A stretch of DNA of 40,630 nucleotides from an uncultured Paracoccaceae bacterium (lineage in GTDB: Bacteria; Pseudomonadota; Alphaproteobacteria; Rhodobacterales; Rhodobacteraceae), in assembly GCA_913062865.1 (NCBI GenBank), contig CAJXWO010000022.1, positions 1-40,630 of the forward strand, in the 5' to 3' direction. The notes under the pieces were generated by a model. That model made no database searches. It saw only the letters and a list, made by a program, of their open reading frames with translations, and had not been told where the DNA came from. Both the position numbers and the translations under genes were made by a program. This document shows, in pieces, positions 8,032 through 18,212 of the stretch; the first letter of the stretch is position 1, and each line of letters begins with the position of its first letter.

Positions 8032-9750
8032 TCAGTTCCCGGCGATCAGGCCCATCGACTCGAGCTTCAGGATCACCTGGTGGGCGCAATTGTCGACCTC
8101 GACATTCTCGGTCTCGACGCGCAGTTCGGGGTTTTCGGGCACGTCATAAGGGTCGGAGATACCGGTGAATTCCTTGATCTTGCCCTCGCGCGCGAGCTTG
8201 TAGAGCCCCTTTCGATCGCGGCGTTCGCATTCCTCGATGCTGGTCGCCACATGGACTTCGACGAAGGCGCCGTATTGCTCCACATCCTCGCGCACCGCGC
8301 GGCGGGTGGCGGCATAGGGGGCAATCGGCGCGCAGATCGCGATGCCGCCGTTCTTGGTGATCTCGCTAGCGACATAGCCGATACGGCGGATGTTCAGGTC
8401 GCGGTGTTCCTTGGAGAAGCCCAGCTCGGAGCTGAGGTTCTTGCGCACGATATCGCCATCGAGCAGCGTCACCGGACGCCCGCCCATCTCCATCAGCTTG
8501 ACCATCAGCGCGTTGGCTATGGTCGACTTGCCCGAGCCCGAGAAGCCGGTGAAGAAGACGGTAAAGCCCTGCTGGCTGCGCGGCGGACGGGTGCGGCGCA
8601 GCTCGTTCACCACCTCGGGGAACGAGAACCAGTCGGGGATTTCCAGCCCCTCTTGCAGGCGGCGGCGCAGTTCCGTGCCCGAGATGTTCAGGATGGTCAC
8701 GTCATCCTTGTCCGCGATTTCGTCGATAGCTTCGTACTGGGCGCGTTCCTGGACATAGACCATGTGTTTGAAATCGACCATCTCGATGCCGATTTCCTCT
8801 TGGTGCGCGCGGAACAGCTCCTGCGCATCGTAAGGCCCGTAGAAATCCTCGCCCGCGCTGTTCTTGCCCGGGCCGGCATGGTCGCGGCCGACGATGAAAT
8901 GGGTGCAGCCGTGGTTCTTGCGGATCAGCCCGTGCCAGACCGCCTCGCGCGGGCCGGCCATGCGCATCGCCAGGTTCAGAAGGCTCATCGTGGTGGTCGA
9001 TTGCGGGTACTTGTCCAGCACCGCCTCGTAGCAGCGCACGCGGGTGAAGTGATCCACATCGCCCGGCTTGGTCATGCCCACGACCGGATGGATCAGCAGG
9101 TTCGCCTGTGCCTCTTTCGCCGCGCGGAACGTCAGCTCCTGGTGGGCGCGGTGCAGAGGGTTGCGCGTCTGGAAGGCCACGACCTTGCGCCAGCCCAGCT
9201 TGCGGAAGAGGGCACGCAGCTCGTTCGGCGTGTCGCGGCGGCCGCGGAAATCGTAATGCACGGGCTGCTGGATGCCGGTGATCGGCCCGCCCAGATAGAT
9301 CTTGCCCGCGGTGTGGTGCAGGTAGTTCACGGCCGGGTGGGCCAGGTCATCGGCGCCAAAGACCTTTTCGGCCTCGTGGCTCTTGTTCGGCTCCCAGCGG
9401 TCGGTGACCGTCATCGTGGCAAGGATCACGCCCTCCTGGTCGCGCAGCGCGATGTCCTGCCCGATCTCCAGCCCTTCGGCGAAGGCTTCGGACACGTCGA
9501 GCGTGATCGGCATCGGCCAGAGCGTGCCGTCGGCCAGGCGCATGGTGTCGACGACGCTGTTGTAATCCTCTTCGCTCAGGAACCCCTTGAGAGGGTTGAA
9601 CCCGCCATTCATCAAAAGCTCCAGGTCGCAGATCTGGCGCGGGGTCAGATCCCAGCTGGTCAGGTTGCCGGCCTCGACCTTCATCTTCTGCGCGGAATCG
9701 TAGGACACGTACAGCTCCGGGATCGGAGCCAGGTTACTCAACATCGTCAT
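8032..9750 (-). CDS. bifunctional sulfate adenylyltransferase / adenylylsulfate kinase
   Basis: This fusion activates sulfate: ATP sulfurylase makes APS and APS kinase phosphorylates it to PAPS for assimilation or sulfation. I start at ATG 9750 (572 residues); ATG 9744 is equally possible. The sulfurylase half shows QTRNPLHRAH (about residues 194-203) and GRDHAGPG (about 288-295). The CysC half begins near 395 with the P-loop GFSGSGKST (402-410) and LLDGD. Fused Sat-CysC is typical of Rhodobacterales. No other cys genes adjoin it. A possible promoter lies at 9825-9852. Confidence 0.95.
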   Translation of the reverse strand: MTMLSNLAPIPELYVSYDSAQKMKVEAGNLTSWDLTPRQICDLELLMNGGFNPLKGFLSEEDYNSVVDTMRLADGTLWPMPITLDVSEAFAEGLEIGQDIALRDQEGVILATMTVTDRWEPNKSHEAEKVFGADDLAHPAVNYLHHTAGKIYLGGPITGIQQPVHYDFRGRRDTPNELRALFRKLGWRKVVAFQTRNPLHRAHQELTFRAAKEAQANLLIHPVVGMTKPGDVDHFTRVRCYEAVLDKYPQSTTTMSLLNLAMRMAGPREAVWHGLIRKNHGCTHFIVGRDHAGPGKNSAGEDFYGPYDAQELFRAHQEEIGIEMVDFKHMVYVQERAQYEAIDEIADKDDVTILNISGTELRRRLQEGLEIPDWFSFPEVVNELRRTRPPRSQQGFTVFFTGFSGSGKSTIANALMVKLMEMGGRPVTLLDGDIVRKNLSSELGFSKEHRDLNIRRIGYVASEITKNGGIAICAPIAPYAATRRAVREDVEQYGAFVEVHVATSIEECERRDRKGLYKLAREGKIKEFTGISDPYDVPENPELRVETENVEVDNCAHQVILKLESMGLIAGN

Positions 9751-9824
9751 AGGGGCCACTTTCGTCGACTTGTCTGCCTCGGGGTGCACGCAATTCAATC
9801 GGCGCATGCTTTCAATGGCAGCGC

Positions 9825-9852
9825 CCTAGACCCCCAATATGGCCGAAATCAA
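9825..9852 (-). promoter_or_regulatory. possible promoter of sat/cysC
   Basis: On the minus strand, TTGATT (9847-9852) and TCTAGG (9825-9830) are separated by 16 bases. The -10 is weak. It would give a leader of about 70 bases before the ATG. Confidence 0.35.
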
Positions 9853-9936
9853 GCGAGGAGTGGCCGGTTTCGCGGTTTCATCGGCGGTCAACGCGAAAAT
9901 GCGGCACCGCGGCATCACCGCAACGCCGCGGCGTGG

Positions 9937-11019
<1,083 letters not shown>

Positions 11020-11088
11020 TCAGCCGCATGACGATTGGGCAGACCGCGGCGGGTCTACTTAATAATCTTGCGCGCGGGCGAAACTTTA

Positions 11089-11116
11089 TTGCGCAGACCT
11101 GCGGCGCTGCTATAAC
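11089..11116 (+). promoter_or_regulatory. promoter of the lrp-type gene
   Basis: TTGCGC (11089-11094) and TATAAC (11111-11116) are separated by 16 bases, and the -10 ends 26 bases before the start codon. Another TTGCGC lies about 20 bases upstream within an AT-rich stretch (ACTTAATAAT), which could be part of an autoregulatory Lrp/AsnC site. Confidence 0.5.
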
Positions 11117-11142
11117 AACCGCAAATCAACAGGGGTGCAAGA

Positions 11143-11643
11143 ATGCCTGGAACGCGGCTGGATCCGATCGACCGGAAAATTCTGTCAGAGCTGCAGGCCG
11201 ACGGACGCATGACCAACGTGGAACTGGCCAAGCGCGTGGGTATTTCGGCCCCGCCTTGCCTGCGCCGCGTTCGCACGCTCGAGGAACAGGGGTTCATCCG
11301 GGGCTACCATGCCGAGGTCGACCCGCGCGAACTGGGATTCGAGGTGCAGGTCTTTGCCATGGTCGGTCTGCAAAGCCAGGCCCAGGGCGACCTGCAGGCC
11401 TTCGAGGATCAGTGCCGGGCCTGGCCGCTGGTCCGGGAATGCCACATGCTGAACGGAGAGGTCGATTTCATCCTGAAATGCGTGGCCCCCGACCTGAGCA
11501 CCTTTCAGACCTTCCTGACAGACGATCTGCTGACGGCACCCAATGTGGGCAGCGTCAAGACATCGCTCGTGATCCGCAATGCAAAGGACGAACCGGGCGT
11601 GCCATTCGAGGTGCTTGAAGAACGCCTGAGCCGCAGCGCCTGA
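11143..11643 (+). CDS. Lrp/AsnC family transcriptional regulator
   Basis: This 166-residue DNA-binding protein has the two-part Lrp plan. An N-terminal winged HTH of about 60 residues starts LDPIDRKILSELQADGR and includes VELAKRVGISAPPCLRRVRTLE. A C-terminal RAM domain follows (VQVFAMVGLQSQAQGDLQAFE, then CHMLNGEVDFILKCVAPDL). Such regulators respond to amino acids. The divergent trxB is a possible target, though autoregulation is equally usual. It converges on the Hint-domain gene with three bases between the stops. Confidence 0.93.
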   Translation: MPGTRLDPIDRKILSELQADGRMTNVELAKRVGISAPPCLRRVRTLEEQGFIRGYHAEVDPRELGFEVQVFAMVGLQSQAQGDLQAFEDQCRAWPLVRECHMLNGEVDFILKCVAPDLSTFQTFLTDDLLTAPNVGSVKTSLVIRNAKDEPGVPFEVLEERLSRSA

Positions 11644-11646
11644 GGG

Positions 11647-12453
11647 TCAGGCCACGGCGAGGCTCTCGAGTTTCTCCATCGAAACGCGAGGATAGGTCAG
11701 CGCGCCGAATTCGGACAGGGACTCGATATCCGGGAAGAACGACAGGAACAGGGATTTCATGTTCTGACCCAGCGCCTGGGTCGCATTGAGCCCCGGGTGA
11801 TAGGTTTCCACCCACAGCCCGCCCGCGCTGATCGTGGCGTGATGGCGCAGGCGCAGGTGATACAGCCGCACCGGTGTCGGGGGCGTCAGGGCGATGACGC
11901 TCATCCCGTCGGTGAAATCGCGCATCTCGGTCAGGACCTTGGCGGAGCCGGTCAGTTGTTGCAGCCCGGGCCGACCGTTCAGAAGCCGCGCCGCCGGGCC
12001 GAACATCACGTCCGCCATCGGTTTGCTAAAGCCGAAGCTGTCGGCCATGACCCGTGTCAGCCGGGTCATGTCGGGCGATTGATCGGTCGCGTTGGGCACC
12101 AGTGTGGTGCTGCCGATCCAAACCAGCTCCAGCGGGCCGAATTCCTGGGTTTCGACCATGTCGCCCGGAAGCAGGTCTTCGACGGCGATGGGGCCGTCCG
12201 AGGTTGCGATCAGGGTGCCGCGGGCAAAGGCCTAGGCGAGTTGTTCGAACAGAGGGGTCGCCGGGGCCAGGTGGTGGCTGGAGCGCGCACCACCATCGGG
12301 TGCCAGCGACGTCACCTCGAACTTGCGCATCACCTGGGGCTTGCGCGGTGCGACCTCGTCACGGGGCGCGCAGGCGCCGGGTGCAGTCTGCGTGCGGCTG
12401 GCAGAGTCTGCCGGAACGAGCGCGCCATGGGAGGCGCCATAGGGGTACGACAT
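11647..12453 (-). pseudogene. Hint-domain (hedgehog/intein-like) protein interrupted by an amber codon
   Basis: One reading frame of 268 codons is broken only by TAG at 12232-12234 (codon 74). Before it lies a 73-residue variable N-terminal part (MSYPYGASHG... to PLFEQLA). After it comes a Hint_2-type domain starting AFARGTLIATSDGPIAVEDL and continuing LVWIGSTTLVP, with LYHLRLRHHATISAGGLWVET near the middle. Roseobacter genomes carry many such proteins, often linked to secreted proteins. The position equivalent to the intein nucleophile Cys is Ala here, so splicing or autoprocessing by the usual chemistry is not expected. A separate product could restart at ATG 12159, but I see no convincing ribosome site. 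Confidence 0.7.
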
Positions 12454-12710
12454 GTGATCACCCGCAAAGGTTGGTCACATCCGTGTCGGCCCCCACCGAC
12501 AACACCGAAGGACGAAAGCGTTACTTTGGTCCGTCAACAATGCGCGGCACGGTCGGTGTTGTCAAAAATCTCGGGATATTCGATGAGGCCCGGACATCAA
12601 TCGGCGGCGTCCCGGGCCATTGTTCCGGCGGCAAGGGATGATCGGCCATCTTTCCGCCATCCTTGCCGCGAATCACCCGGGCCGCGACGGCGGTCCGGGC
12701 GCGGCCGCGC

Positions 12711-12848
12711 TCAGGCGGTCTTGACGCGGCGCAGGGGTGCCGCGCGCTTGGCCACCATCTCCATGCGGCGTGTGCCGCGCTGGTAGGGCAGGTCGAGCTT
12801 GGTGGTCTGCGCGGTTTCGATCACCGACTTGATGAAGCGGGTCTTCAT
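12711..12848 (-). CDS. 45-residue basic micropeptide
   Basis: The ATG at 12848 follows an excellent ribosome binding site (GGAAAGGA, seven bases upstream). The product is short, hydrophilic and basic: it begins MKTRFIKSVIETAQ, has PYQRGTRR in the middle, and ends KRAAPLRRVKTA. I recall similar 40-60-residue proteins starting M(I)KTRF(I/L)KSVIETA in Roseobacter-group genomes, with no assigned function. There is no membrane segment. It follows pgeF on the same strand after a 244-base gap, so it probably has its own promoter. Confidence 0.7.
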   Translation of the reverse strand: MKTRFIKSVIETAQTTKLDLPYQRGTRRMEMVAKRAAPLRRVKTA

Positions 12849-13092
12849 GGTCTTGTCCTTTCCGGTCGGGCCGGGGCGGGCCCGTCTGCTGCGTTCTGAA
12901 GGCAGAGTGCCCCGCCAATCGGGCAAGAATTTGGCAATCGCCGGCAAACTCTGTTTTCCGAAAAGAAAAAATCACTGCAGATGTGTGAGTGCCGTAAGGC
13001 CCTGAAGAATATTGACTTTACATGGCGGTGCATCGCCAATCCGGACCGTTTAACATGATTGTTTCGCATCAAATCGGGCGATTATGCGGCGA

Positions 13093-13848
13093 TCAGAGAC
13101 AAATCGCGGAAATCAGGCGTCCGTAATCGGCCTCTTGCGCGTGGGTTGTCCGGCGGTAGGAAAAGAAACGCTCGGCATCGGAATAGGTGCAGTGCCGCGT
13201 CCATTCGCTTTGCCCCACGCCGAAGTCGCGCAGCCTGTGCAGGCCGTAACCGGGCAGGTCGAACAGGTATCGGTCGCCCGCGCCATTGGCAAAGAAGCGC
13301 AGGCTGTCCGGGTCCTCGGCCTCGAACCGCTCGAGGAACTCGGGCCCGACCTCGTAGGCGCGTTGGCTGATGGTCGGGCCGATGACGGCAGCGATGCGCC
13401 CGCGGTCCGCGCCCAGCGTTTCCATCGCCTCGACCGTCGCCTCGAGCACACCGTCAAGCGCGCCCTTCCAGCCCGCATGGGCCGCGCCGATCACCCCGGC
13501 CTCGGTGTCGGCAAACAGGACGGGCTGGCAATCGGCGGTCAGCACCGACAGGGCAAGACCCGGCGTCGCGGTCACCAGCGCATCGGCGCGCGGCCTGTCC
13601 GCGTCGGGGTCGTCGATCACGGCCACATCGGCCGAATGCACCTGGTGAACACCCATCAGCGCGTCGTGGTCCACGCCCATCGCCTCGGCCACGCGGGCGC
13701 GGTTGATCGCCACGATCTCGGACTGGTCGGTCGAGCCCGTGCCGCAGTTCAGACCCGCGAACACCCCCGAGGACGCGCCGCCCAGCCGGGTGAAGAACCC
13801 GTGCCGGACAGGGGAAAGGCTGTGCGAGGTGATGATCTCGAGCGTCAT
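13093..13848 (-). CDS. pgeF: peptidoglycan editing factor PgeF / multicopper-type purine nucleoside phosphorylase (YfiH, laccase domain)
   Basis: This belongs to the YfiH/DUF152 family. Members have been described as zinc-dependent purine nucleosidases or phosphorylases and, in E. coli, as a factor removing mis-incorporated amino acids from peptidoglycan precursors. The 251-residue length is normal. The metal ligands are in place: GVHQVHSADV (His71), TADCQPVLFAD (Cys107) and GAAHAGWKGA (His124). The ATG overlaps the end of the upstream midA gene by four bases, so it is the last gene of the lgt-midA-pgeF operon. Confidence 0.93.
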   Translation of the reverse strand: MTLEIITSHSLSPVRHGFFTRLGGASSGVFAGLNCGTGSTDQSEIVAINRARVAEAMGVDHDALMGVHQVHSADVAVIDDPDADRPRADALVTATPGLALSVLTADCQPVLFADTEAGVIGAAHAGWKGALDGVLEATVEAMETLGADRGRIAAVIGPTISQRAYEVGPEFLERFEAEDPDSLRFFANGAGDRYLFDLPGYGLHRLRDFGVGQSEWTRHCTYSDAERFFSYRRTTHAQEADYGRLISAICL

Positions 13849-14924
13849 GGGACGAAACCGGGGGGCAGCGAAGCCTGGTCTGGGAAAAGGGCAAGCGTCT
13901 TGAACACCGTTCCCATTTCATCGGGGTGCGTCAACCGGCGATGCGCAGCGATATGCGCGTCAAGCGCGGGGCCGCTGAGCGACCGGGCCAGCGCCTGCGC
14001 GCGCGATGTGATGCCCAGCCGCTCCAGAAAGACGCCCTGGGGCGTCAGGCGGCTTTGGGCAAGACACGGTGCCGCGGCGGTTGCGGCCCGGGCCAGCGCC
14101 TCGAAATCCACATGGGCGGTCAGGTCGGCGTCACCGGGATGGGCCAGCGGGTCCTCGGGGGTATGCGCGCGCACCGCTTGCAGCGTGTCGCCCAGCGACC
14201 GCCAGTCGCCGTAATCCACGATCAGCGCCAGCCCGCCATTGGCCGCGATGCGCGTGGCGATACTGCCCAGGATGGGCGTAGCGGCGGCACACAGCTCGAC
14301 CGTGTCACCGTCGCGCGTGTCTTCGAGCCGGTGATCCAGCGCCGCAACCGGCCCCGGCGGCCCCAGCCCGAAGGTCAGCGTGCCACCGTCATCGAGCCCC
14401 ACCTGCCGTTCGCGCCACCCGGCGCCGTCGCGCTGGTACTGGCGGATGGGCAGGGCATCGAAGAACTCGTTGGCAATCACGAACAGCGGTGCCTCGGGCA
14501 GGCCTGCCACCGTGTCGATCCAGTCAGGCGCATGTCCTGTCAGCGACTCGGCCTGCCGGGCGCGCAGGGCGGGCGAGGTTTCCACCAGCACGATCCGCGC
14601 GGCCTTTGCAAAGCCGGGCACGCGTGCGGTGGCGCGCAAAAGATCGGCCATGAGCGTGCCGCGCCCCGGCCCAAGCTCGGCCAGGGTAAAGGGTGCGGGC
14701 GCCCCCTGGTCCAGCCACGCCTGCGCGATGGCAAGGCCCAGGAGCTCTCCGAACATCTGCGAGATCTCGGGCGCGGTGGTAAAATCGCCGCCCGTGCCCA
14801 ACGGGTCGCGGGTGGTGTAGTAGCCGTGCTCGGGGTGCTGCAGGCACATCTCCATATAGGCCGCGACGCTGATCGGCCCCTCCGCCGCGATGCGGGTGGC
14901 GATGTGCCGGGCCAGAGGGGTCAC
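13845..14924 (-). CDS. SAM-dependent methyltransferase, MidA/NDUFAF7 family (DUF185)
   Basis: This 359-residue protein has the SAM-binding ELGPGRGTLMADLLRA and the family signature DPLGTGGDFTTAPEISQMFGE near the N-terminus. The mitochondrial homologue NDUFAF7 dimethylates an arginine of complex I during assembly, so a role in respiratory complex I is plausible here but is inference. It overlaps lgt upstream and pgeF downstream by four bases each, which indicates tight cotranscription. It is predicted to be cytoplasmic. Confidence 0.9.
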   Translation of the reverse strand: MTPLARHIATRIAAEGPISVAAYMEMCLQHPEHGYYTTRDPLGTGGDFTTAPEISQMFGELLGLAIAQAWLDQGAPAPFTLAELGPGRGTLMADLLRATARVPGFAKAARIVLVETSPALRARQAESLTGHAPDWIDTVAGLPEAPLFVIANEFFDALPIRQYQRDGAGWRERQVGLDDGGTLTFGLGPPGPVAALDHRLEDTRDGDTVELCAAATPILGSIATRIAANGGLALIVDYGDWRSLGDTLQAVRAHTPEDPLAHPGDADLTAHVDFEALARAATAAAPCLAQSRLTPQGVFLERLGITSRAQALARSLSGPALDAHIAAHRRLTHPDEMGTVFKTLALFPDQASLPPGFVP

Positions 14925-15787
14925 GCGTATGCGGCCCGCCGCCGGGCCCAGGCCGCCAGCGCCAGGCCGATCGCGATCATCGGCAGCGACAGAAGCTGGC
15001 CCATCGACAGGCCGTACTCGCCCCAGTAGACCGCGTAGCCATAGGGGTTACCTAGGTAGAATTGCGGATCGCTTTCGCGGAACCATTCGACGATGAACCG
15101 CCCGATCCCGTAGCCTGCGAAAAAGATTCCGGCGGTGCGGCCCGGTTCATGCAGGGACCGCCGCACCCAGACCAGACAGATCAGCACGACCATCAGCACG
15201 AAGCCTTCGAGGAACGCCTCGTACAGCTGGGACGGATGCCGCGGCAGGCCCAGCGGGTCGGTGGGAAAGACCATGGCCCAGGGCACGTAGCTGGGGCGAC
15301 CCCAAAGCTCGGCGTTGATGAAATTCGCGATGCGCCCCAGCAGGATGCCCGGCGGGGCCGCCAGTGCCAGTGCATCGGCCGCGCTCAGCATCGGGATGCC
15401 GTTGCGCCAACAAAAGACGCCGCCCGCGATGATCACGCCGAGAAGCCCGCCGTGGAAGGCCATGCCGCCCTGCCAGATCATCGGGATCTCGAGCGGGTTT
15501 TCCAGGTAATAGGCAGGCTTGTAGAAGAACACGAACCCCAGCCGCCCGCCGATGATGACGCCAAGAATGACCCAGGTCAGAAGCTCTTCGACCTGTTCGG
15601 CGGTCATCGGTGCCTCGCCATGGGGCCAGAGCCGGGGGCGGTTCACCGCCATCACCACCAGCCGCCAGCCGATCAGGATGCCGACGATATAGGCCAGCGC
15701 ATACCAGCGCAGCGCCAGTTCGAGCCCGAAGATCGTGACCGACACGATCTCGGGCGAGATCTCGGGAAATGGAAGGACCGCCTGCAT
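14921..15787 (-). CDS. lgt: prolipoprotein diacylglyceryl transferase Lgt
   Basis: Lgt is an inner-membrane enzyme that transfers diacylglycerol from phosphatidylglycerol to the lipobox cysteine of prolipoproteins. The protein has 288 residues and about seven hydrophobic segments. It shows FHGGLLGVIIA with the essential His, GRIANFINAELWG (the Lgt signature with Ala where Gly is common) and GRFIVEWFRESD near the C-terminus. It is the first gene of lgt-midA-pgeF and is divergent from ubiK. Confidence 0.96.
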   Translation of the reverse strand: MQAVLPFPEISPEIVSVTIFGLELALRWYALAYIVGILIGWRLVVMAVNRPRLWPHGEAPMTAEQVEELLTWVILGVIIGGRLGFVFFYKPAYYLENPLEIPMIWQGGMAFHGGLLGVIIAGGVFCWRNGIPMLSAADALALAAPPGILLGRIANFINAELWGRPSYVPWAMVFPTDPLGLPRHPSQLYEAFLEGFVLMVVLICLVWVRRSLHEPGRTAGIFFAGYGIGRFIVEWFRESDPQFYLGNPYGYAVYWGEYGLSMGQLLSLPMIAIGLALAAWARRRAAYA

Positions 15788-15826
15788 ATGCGTCTCTCTG
15801 CCTCTGCCGTCACGGGCAAGTCAACC

Positions 15827-15855
15827 TTGAGACCGCCCGCCATGGAGGCCATATA
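15827..15855 (+). promoter_or_regulatory. promoter of ubiK
   Basis: TTGAGA (15827-15832) and CATATA (15850-15855) are separated by 17 bases, 28 bases upstream of the ubiK ATG. The ribosome site is GGGAGAG. Confidence 0.45.
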
Positions 15856-15883
15856 GGGACCAAGTGTAACGCGGGAGAGACCC

Positions 15884-16129
15884 ATGCAGAGCCGCAACAA
15901 GGTTTTTGACGACATTTCGCAGCTTATGACGAACGCCATGGGCGTGGCCCAGGGCGCGCGGGAAGAGGCCGAGACAGCGATGAAGTCCATGATCGACCGC
16001 TGGCTGGCCGACCGCGACTTTGTCACGCGCGAGGAATTCGATGCCGTGCGCGCCATGGCCCAGAAGGCGCGTGAAGAGAACGAGGCGCTGAAGGCCCGGA
16101 TCGACGCGCTGGAAGCGGCGTCGAAATAA
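15884..16129 (+). CDS. UbiK-like accessory factor (BMFP domain, YqiC family)
   Basis: This is an 81-residue amphipathic coiled-coil protein. It begins MQSRNKVFDDISQLMTNAMG and ends in a heptad-rich helix (FDAVRAMAQKAREENEALK, then RIDALEAA). This is the BMFP/YqiC pattern; E. coli UbiK is a membrane-fusogenic helper of the ubiquinone biosynthesis metabolon. It is divergent from lgt with its own promoter and converges on the DMT gene three bases beyond its stop. Confidence 0.88.
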   Translation: MQSRNKVFDDISQLMTNAMGVAQGAREEAETAMKSMIDRWLADRDFVTREEFDAVRAMAQKAREENEALKARIDALEAASK

Positions 16130-16132
16130 GCT

Positions 16133-17125
16133 CTAGTAGCGGCGATTGGCCTGTCGACTGGCCAAAAGCCTCTCTTTCTGCCGTTCGCGCAGGAACACGA
16201 ACAGGCCCGACCCGGCGATCAGCGCCATGCCCAGCCAGACGGGCAGGGTCGGCAGCTCGGCGAAGAACAGCCACCCCCACAGCACCGCTAGCGGCAGCCC
16301 CACATATTCGAAGGGCGCGATCACGCCCGCATCCGCCATCCGGTACGCGGCTGACAGCGTGTAGCCCACGATGGCCGAATTGAGCCCCAGTCCCAGGAAG
16401 AACCAGATATCCGTGCTCTGCGGCCAGGCCCAGGCGCGCAGTAGAAAGACAAGGCTTTCGTTGGTGACGCCCTCGGCATAGCGCCCATCGCCCGCCACGA
16501 CGTAGAAGCCCAGCCCCACGGCGATAAAGGTCGCCTGAATGTAGACCGACAGGGCCGAGGCCTTGCTGTTCACGCCCAGCTTTCGGGTCATGATCTGCAT
16601 CAGCGCATAGGTAAAGGCGGCCAGCACGGGCAAAAGCAGCACGATCCGGCTGACCGACAGATCGGACCCCGCGGCCCAGGGGCGCTGCATGATCAGCACG
16701 CCCACGAAACCCAACAGCACCGCGCCAAGGCGGAGGGGGCCGACCTTTTCGCCCAGGATCGGGATCGACAAGAGCGTGATCATCAGGGGCGCGGCAAAGA
16801 ACAGCGCCGTCGCCTCGGCCAGCGGCAGCACGGCCAGCGCGGCGAAAAAGGTCATGTTGGCCACGACCACCAAAAGCCCGCGGATAAAATGCAGGAACGG
16901 CCGGTCGGTGCGCAGGATGCGCCAGCCGCCCTCCATCTGGACAAGGATCAGGGTGAACAGGATCCCGATCAGCGACCGGGTGAACACCATCTGGTGCAGC
17001 GGGTAATCCCCCGACAACTCTTTGATCAGCATGTCGTTGATGGAAATGGCAAAGACGCCGGCCAGCACGAAAAGAATGCCCAGCGTGGGGTTCTGGTGGC
17101 TAACAGGTGCGGCGGGGGCGGTCAC
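16133..17125 (-). CDS. DMT-superfamily permease (EamA family)
   Basis: This is a 330-residue inner-membrane protein with ten hydrophobic segments arranged as two EamA repeats. The first repeat starts near [20 protein letters not shown] and the second near [20 protein letters not shown]. EamA proteins mostly export small metabolites or amino acids. The substrate cannot be told from the sequence. It is divergent from the ABC exporter genes, and no regulator lies beside it. Confidence 0.9.
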   Translation of the reverse strand: MTAPAAPVSHQNPTLGILFVLAGVFAISINDMLIKELSGDYPLHQMVFTRSLIGILFTLILVQMEGGWRILRTDRPFLHFIRGLLVVVANMTFFAALAVLPLAEATALFFAAPLMITLLSIPILGEKVGPLRLGAVLLGFVGVLIMQRPWAAGSDLSVSRIVLLLPVLAAFTYALMQIMTRKLGVNSKASALSVYIQATFIAVGLGFYVVAGDGRYAEGVTNESLVFLLRAWAWPQSTDIWFFLGLGLNSAIVGYTLSAAYRMADAGVIAPFEYVGLPLAVLWGWLFFAELPTLPVWLGMALIAGSGLFVFLRERQKERLLASRQANRRY

Positions 17126-17225
17126 GTCGGTCTCCTGTCGGTTGGATTGGCCCGGGCCTACACCACCCGCGGCCGCGCGTCAGGCCCGTTTGCGACCTGT
17201 GCGCCTGTGGCGGTGTCCCTGCGCG

Positions 17226-17253
17226 TTGCGGTTGCGGGAATTCGGGCTAGGCT
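17226..17253 (+). promoter_or_regulatory. possible promoter of the ABC exporter operon
   Basis: TTGCGG (17226-17231) and TAGGCT (17248-17253) are separated by 16 bases, just upstream of the ATP-binding gene start. Confidence 0.4.
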
Positions 17254-17273
17254 TCGCCGCGCACAGGACAAGG

Positions 17274-18212
17274 ATGACCCAGATGGCACCGATCGTGCGG
17301 ATCAAGGGACTGGAAAAAGCATATGACACGGGGTTTCAGGCGCTCAAGGGCGTCGATCTCGATATCGAAGAGGGCGAGCTTCTGGCGCTGCTTGGCCCCA
17401 ATGGCGCGGGCAAGACGACGCTGATCTCGGCGGTCTGCAGTCTGACCATACCCACCGGCGGCACGGTCACCGTGGGCGGGCATGACGTGGTGCGCGACTA
17501 CCGCGCCGCGCGTGACCTGATCGGGCTGGTGCCGCAGGAAATCAACCTCGAACCCTTCGAGAAGGTGATGAACACCGTGCGCTTTTCCCGCGGGCTGTTC
17601 GGCAAGCGGCGCGATGACGCGTATCTTGAAAGGATCCTGCGCCAGCTGTCGCTCTGGGACAAACGCGATGCCAAGATCATGGAACTGTCCGGCGGCATGA
17701 AGCGGCGTGTGTTGATCGCCAAGGCGCTGAGCCACGAGCCGCGGGTGCTGTTCCTCGACGAGCCCACGGCGGGCGTCGATGTGGAGCTGCGCAAGGAGAT
17801 GTGGGACACCGTTCGCATGCTCAAGGCCGATGGTGTGACCATCATCCTGACCACCCATTACATCGAAGAGGCCGAAGCGATGGCCGACCGAGTGGGCGTC
17901 ATCAACAAGGGCGAGATGCTGCTGGTCGAGGCAAAAAGCAGGCTGATGGAGCGGATGGGGCAGAAGCACCTTACGATCGAGCTGCACGAGCCAATTCAGA
18001 CCATCCCGGACAGCCTGAGCGATTTCGACCTGACCCTTTTGGAAGACGGCCGCGCGCTGGTCTTTGCCTATGACACGCGACAGGAGCGGACGGGCATCAC
18101 CAAGCTGCTGACCGAATTGCAGGCGGCCGGGATCGTGCTGCGTGACCTTCAGACCACGCAATCCAGCCTCGAGGACATCTTCGTTGGGCTCGTGCAGGAG
18201 GATGCGGCATGA
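17274..18212 (+). CDS. ABC transporter ATP-binding protein (ABC-2 type exporter)
   Basis: This 312-residue ATPase powers the membrane partner encoded next. Walker A is GPNGAGKTT (41-49), the ABC signature is LSGGMKRRV, and Walker B is [12 protein letters not shown] followed by [15 protein letters not shown]. The C-terminal extension of about 80 residues is as in the DrrA/NodI-like exporters. ATG 17283 is an alternative start with a well-placed AAGGA. The stop overlaps the permease start by four bases. The exported substrate is unknown. Confidence 0.93.
   Translation: MTQMAPIVRIKGLEKAYDTGFQALKGVDLDIEEGELLALLGPNGAGKTTLISAVCSLTIPTGGTVTVGGHDVVRDYRAARDLIGLVPQEINLEPFEKVMNTVRFSRGLFGKRRDDAYLERILRQLSLWDKRDAKIMELSGGMKRRVLIAKALSHEPRVLFLDEPTAGVDVELRKEMWDTVRMLKADGVTIILTTHYIEEAEAMADRVGVINKGEMLLVEAKSRLMERMGQKHLTIELHEPIQTIPDSLSDFDLTLLEDGRALVFAYDTRQERTGITKLLTELQAAGIVLRDLQTTQSSLEDIFVGLVQEDAA

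Noticed and set aside
11647-12453. A functional intein
   Set aside because: The first residue of the Hint fold is Ala instead of Cys or Ser, there is no splicing host protein, and the C-terminus lacks an intein-like His-Asn ending.
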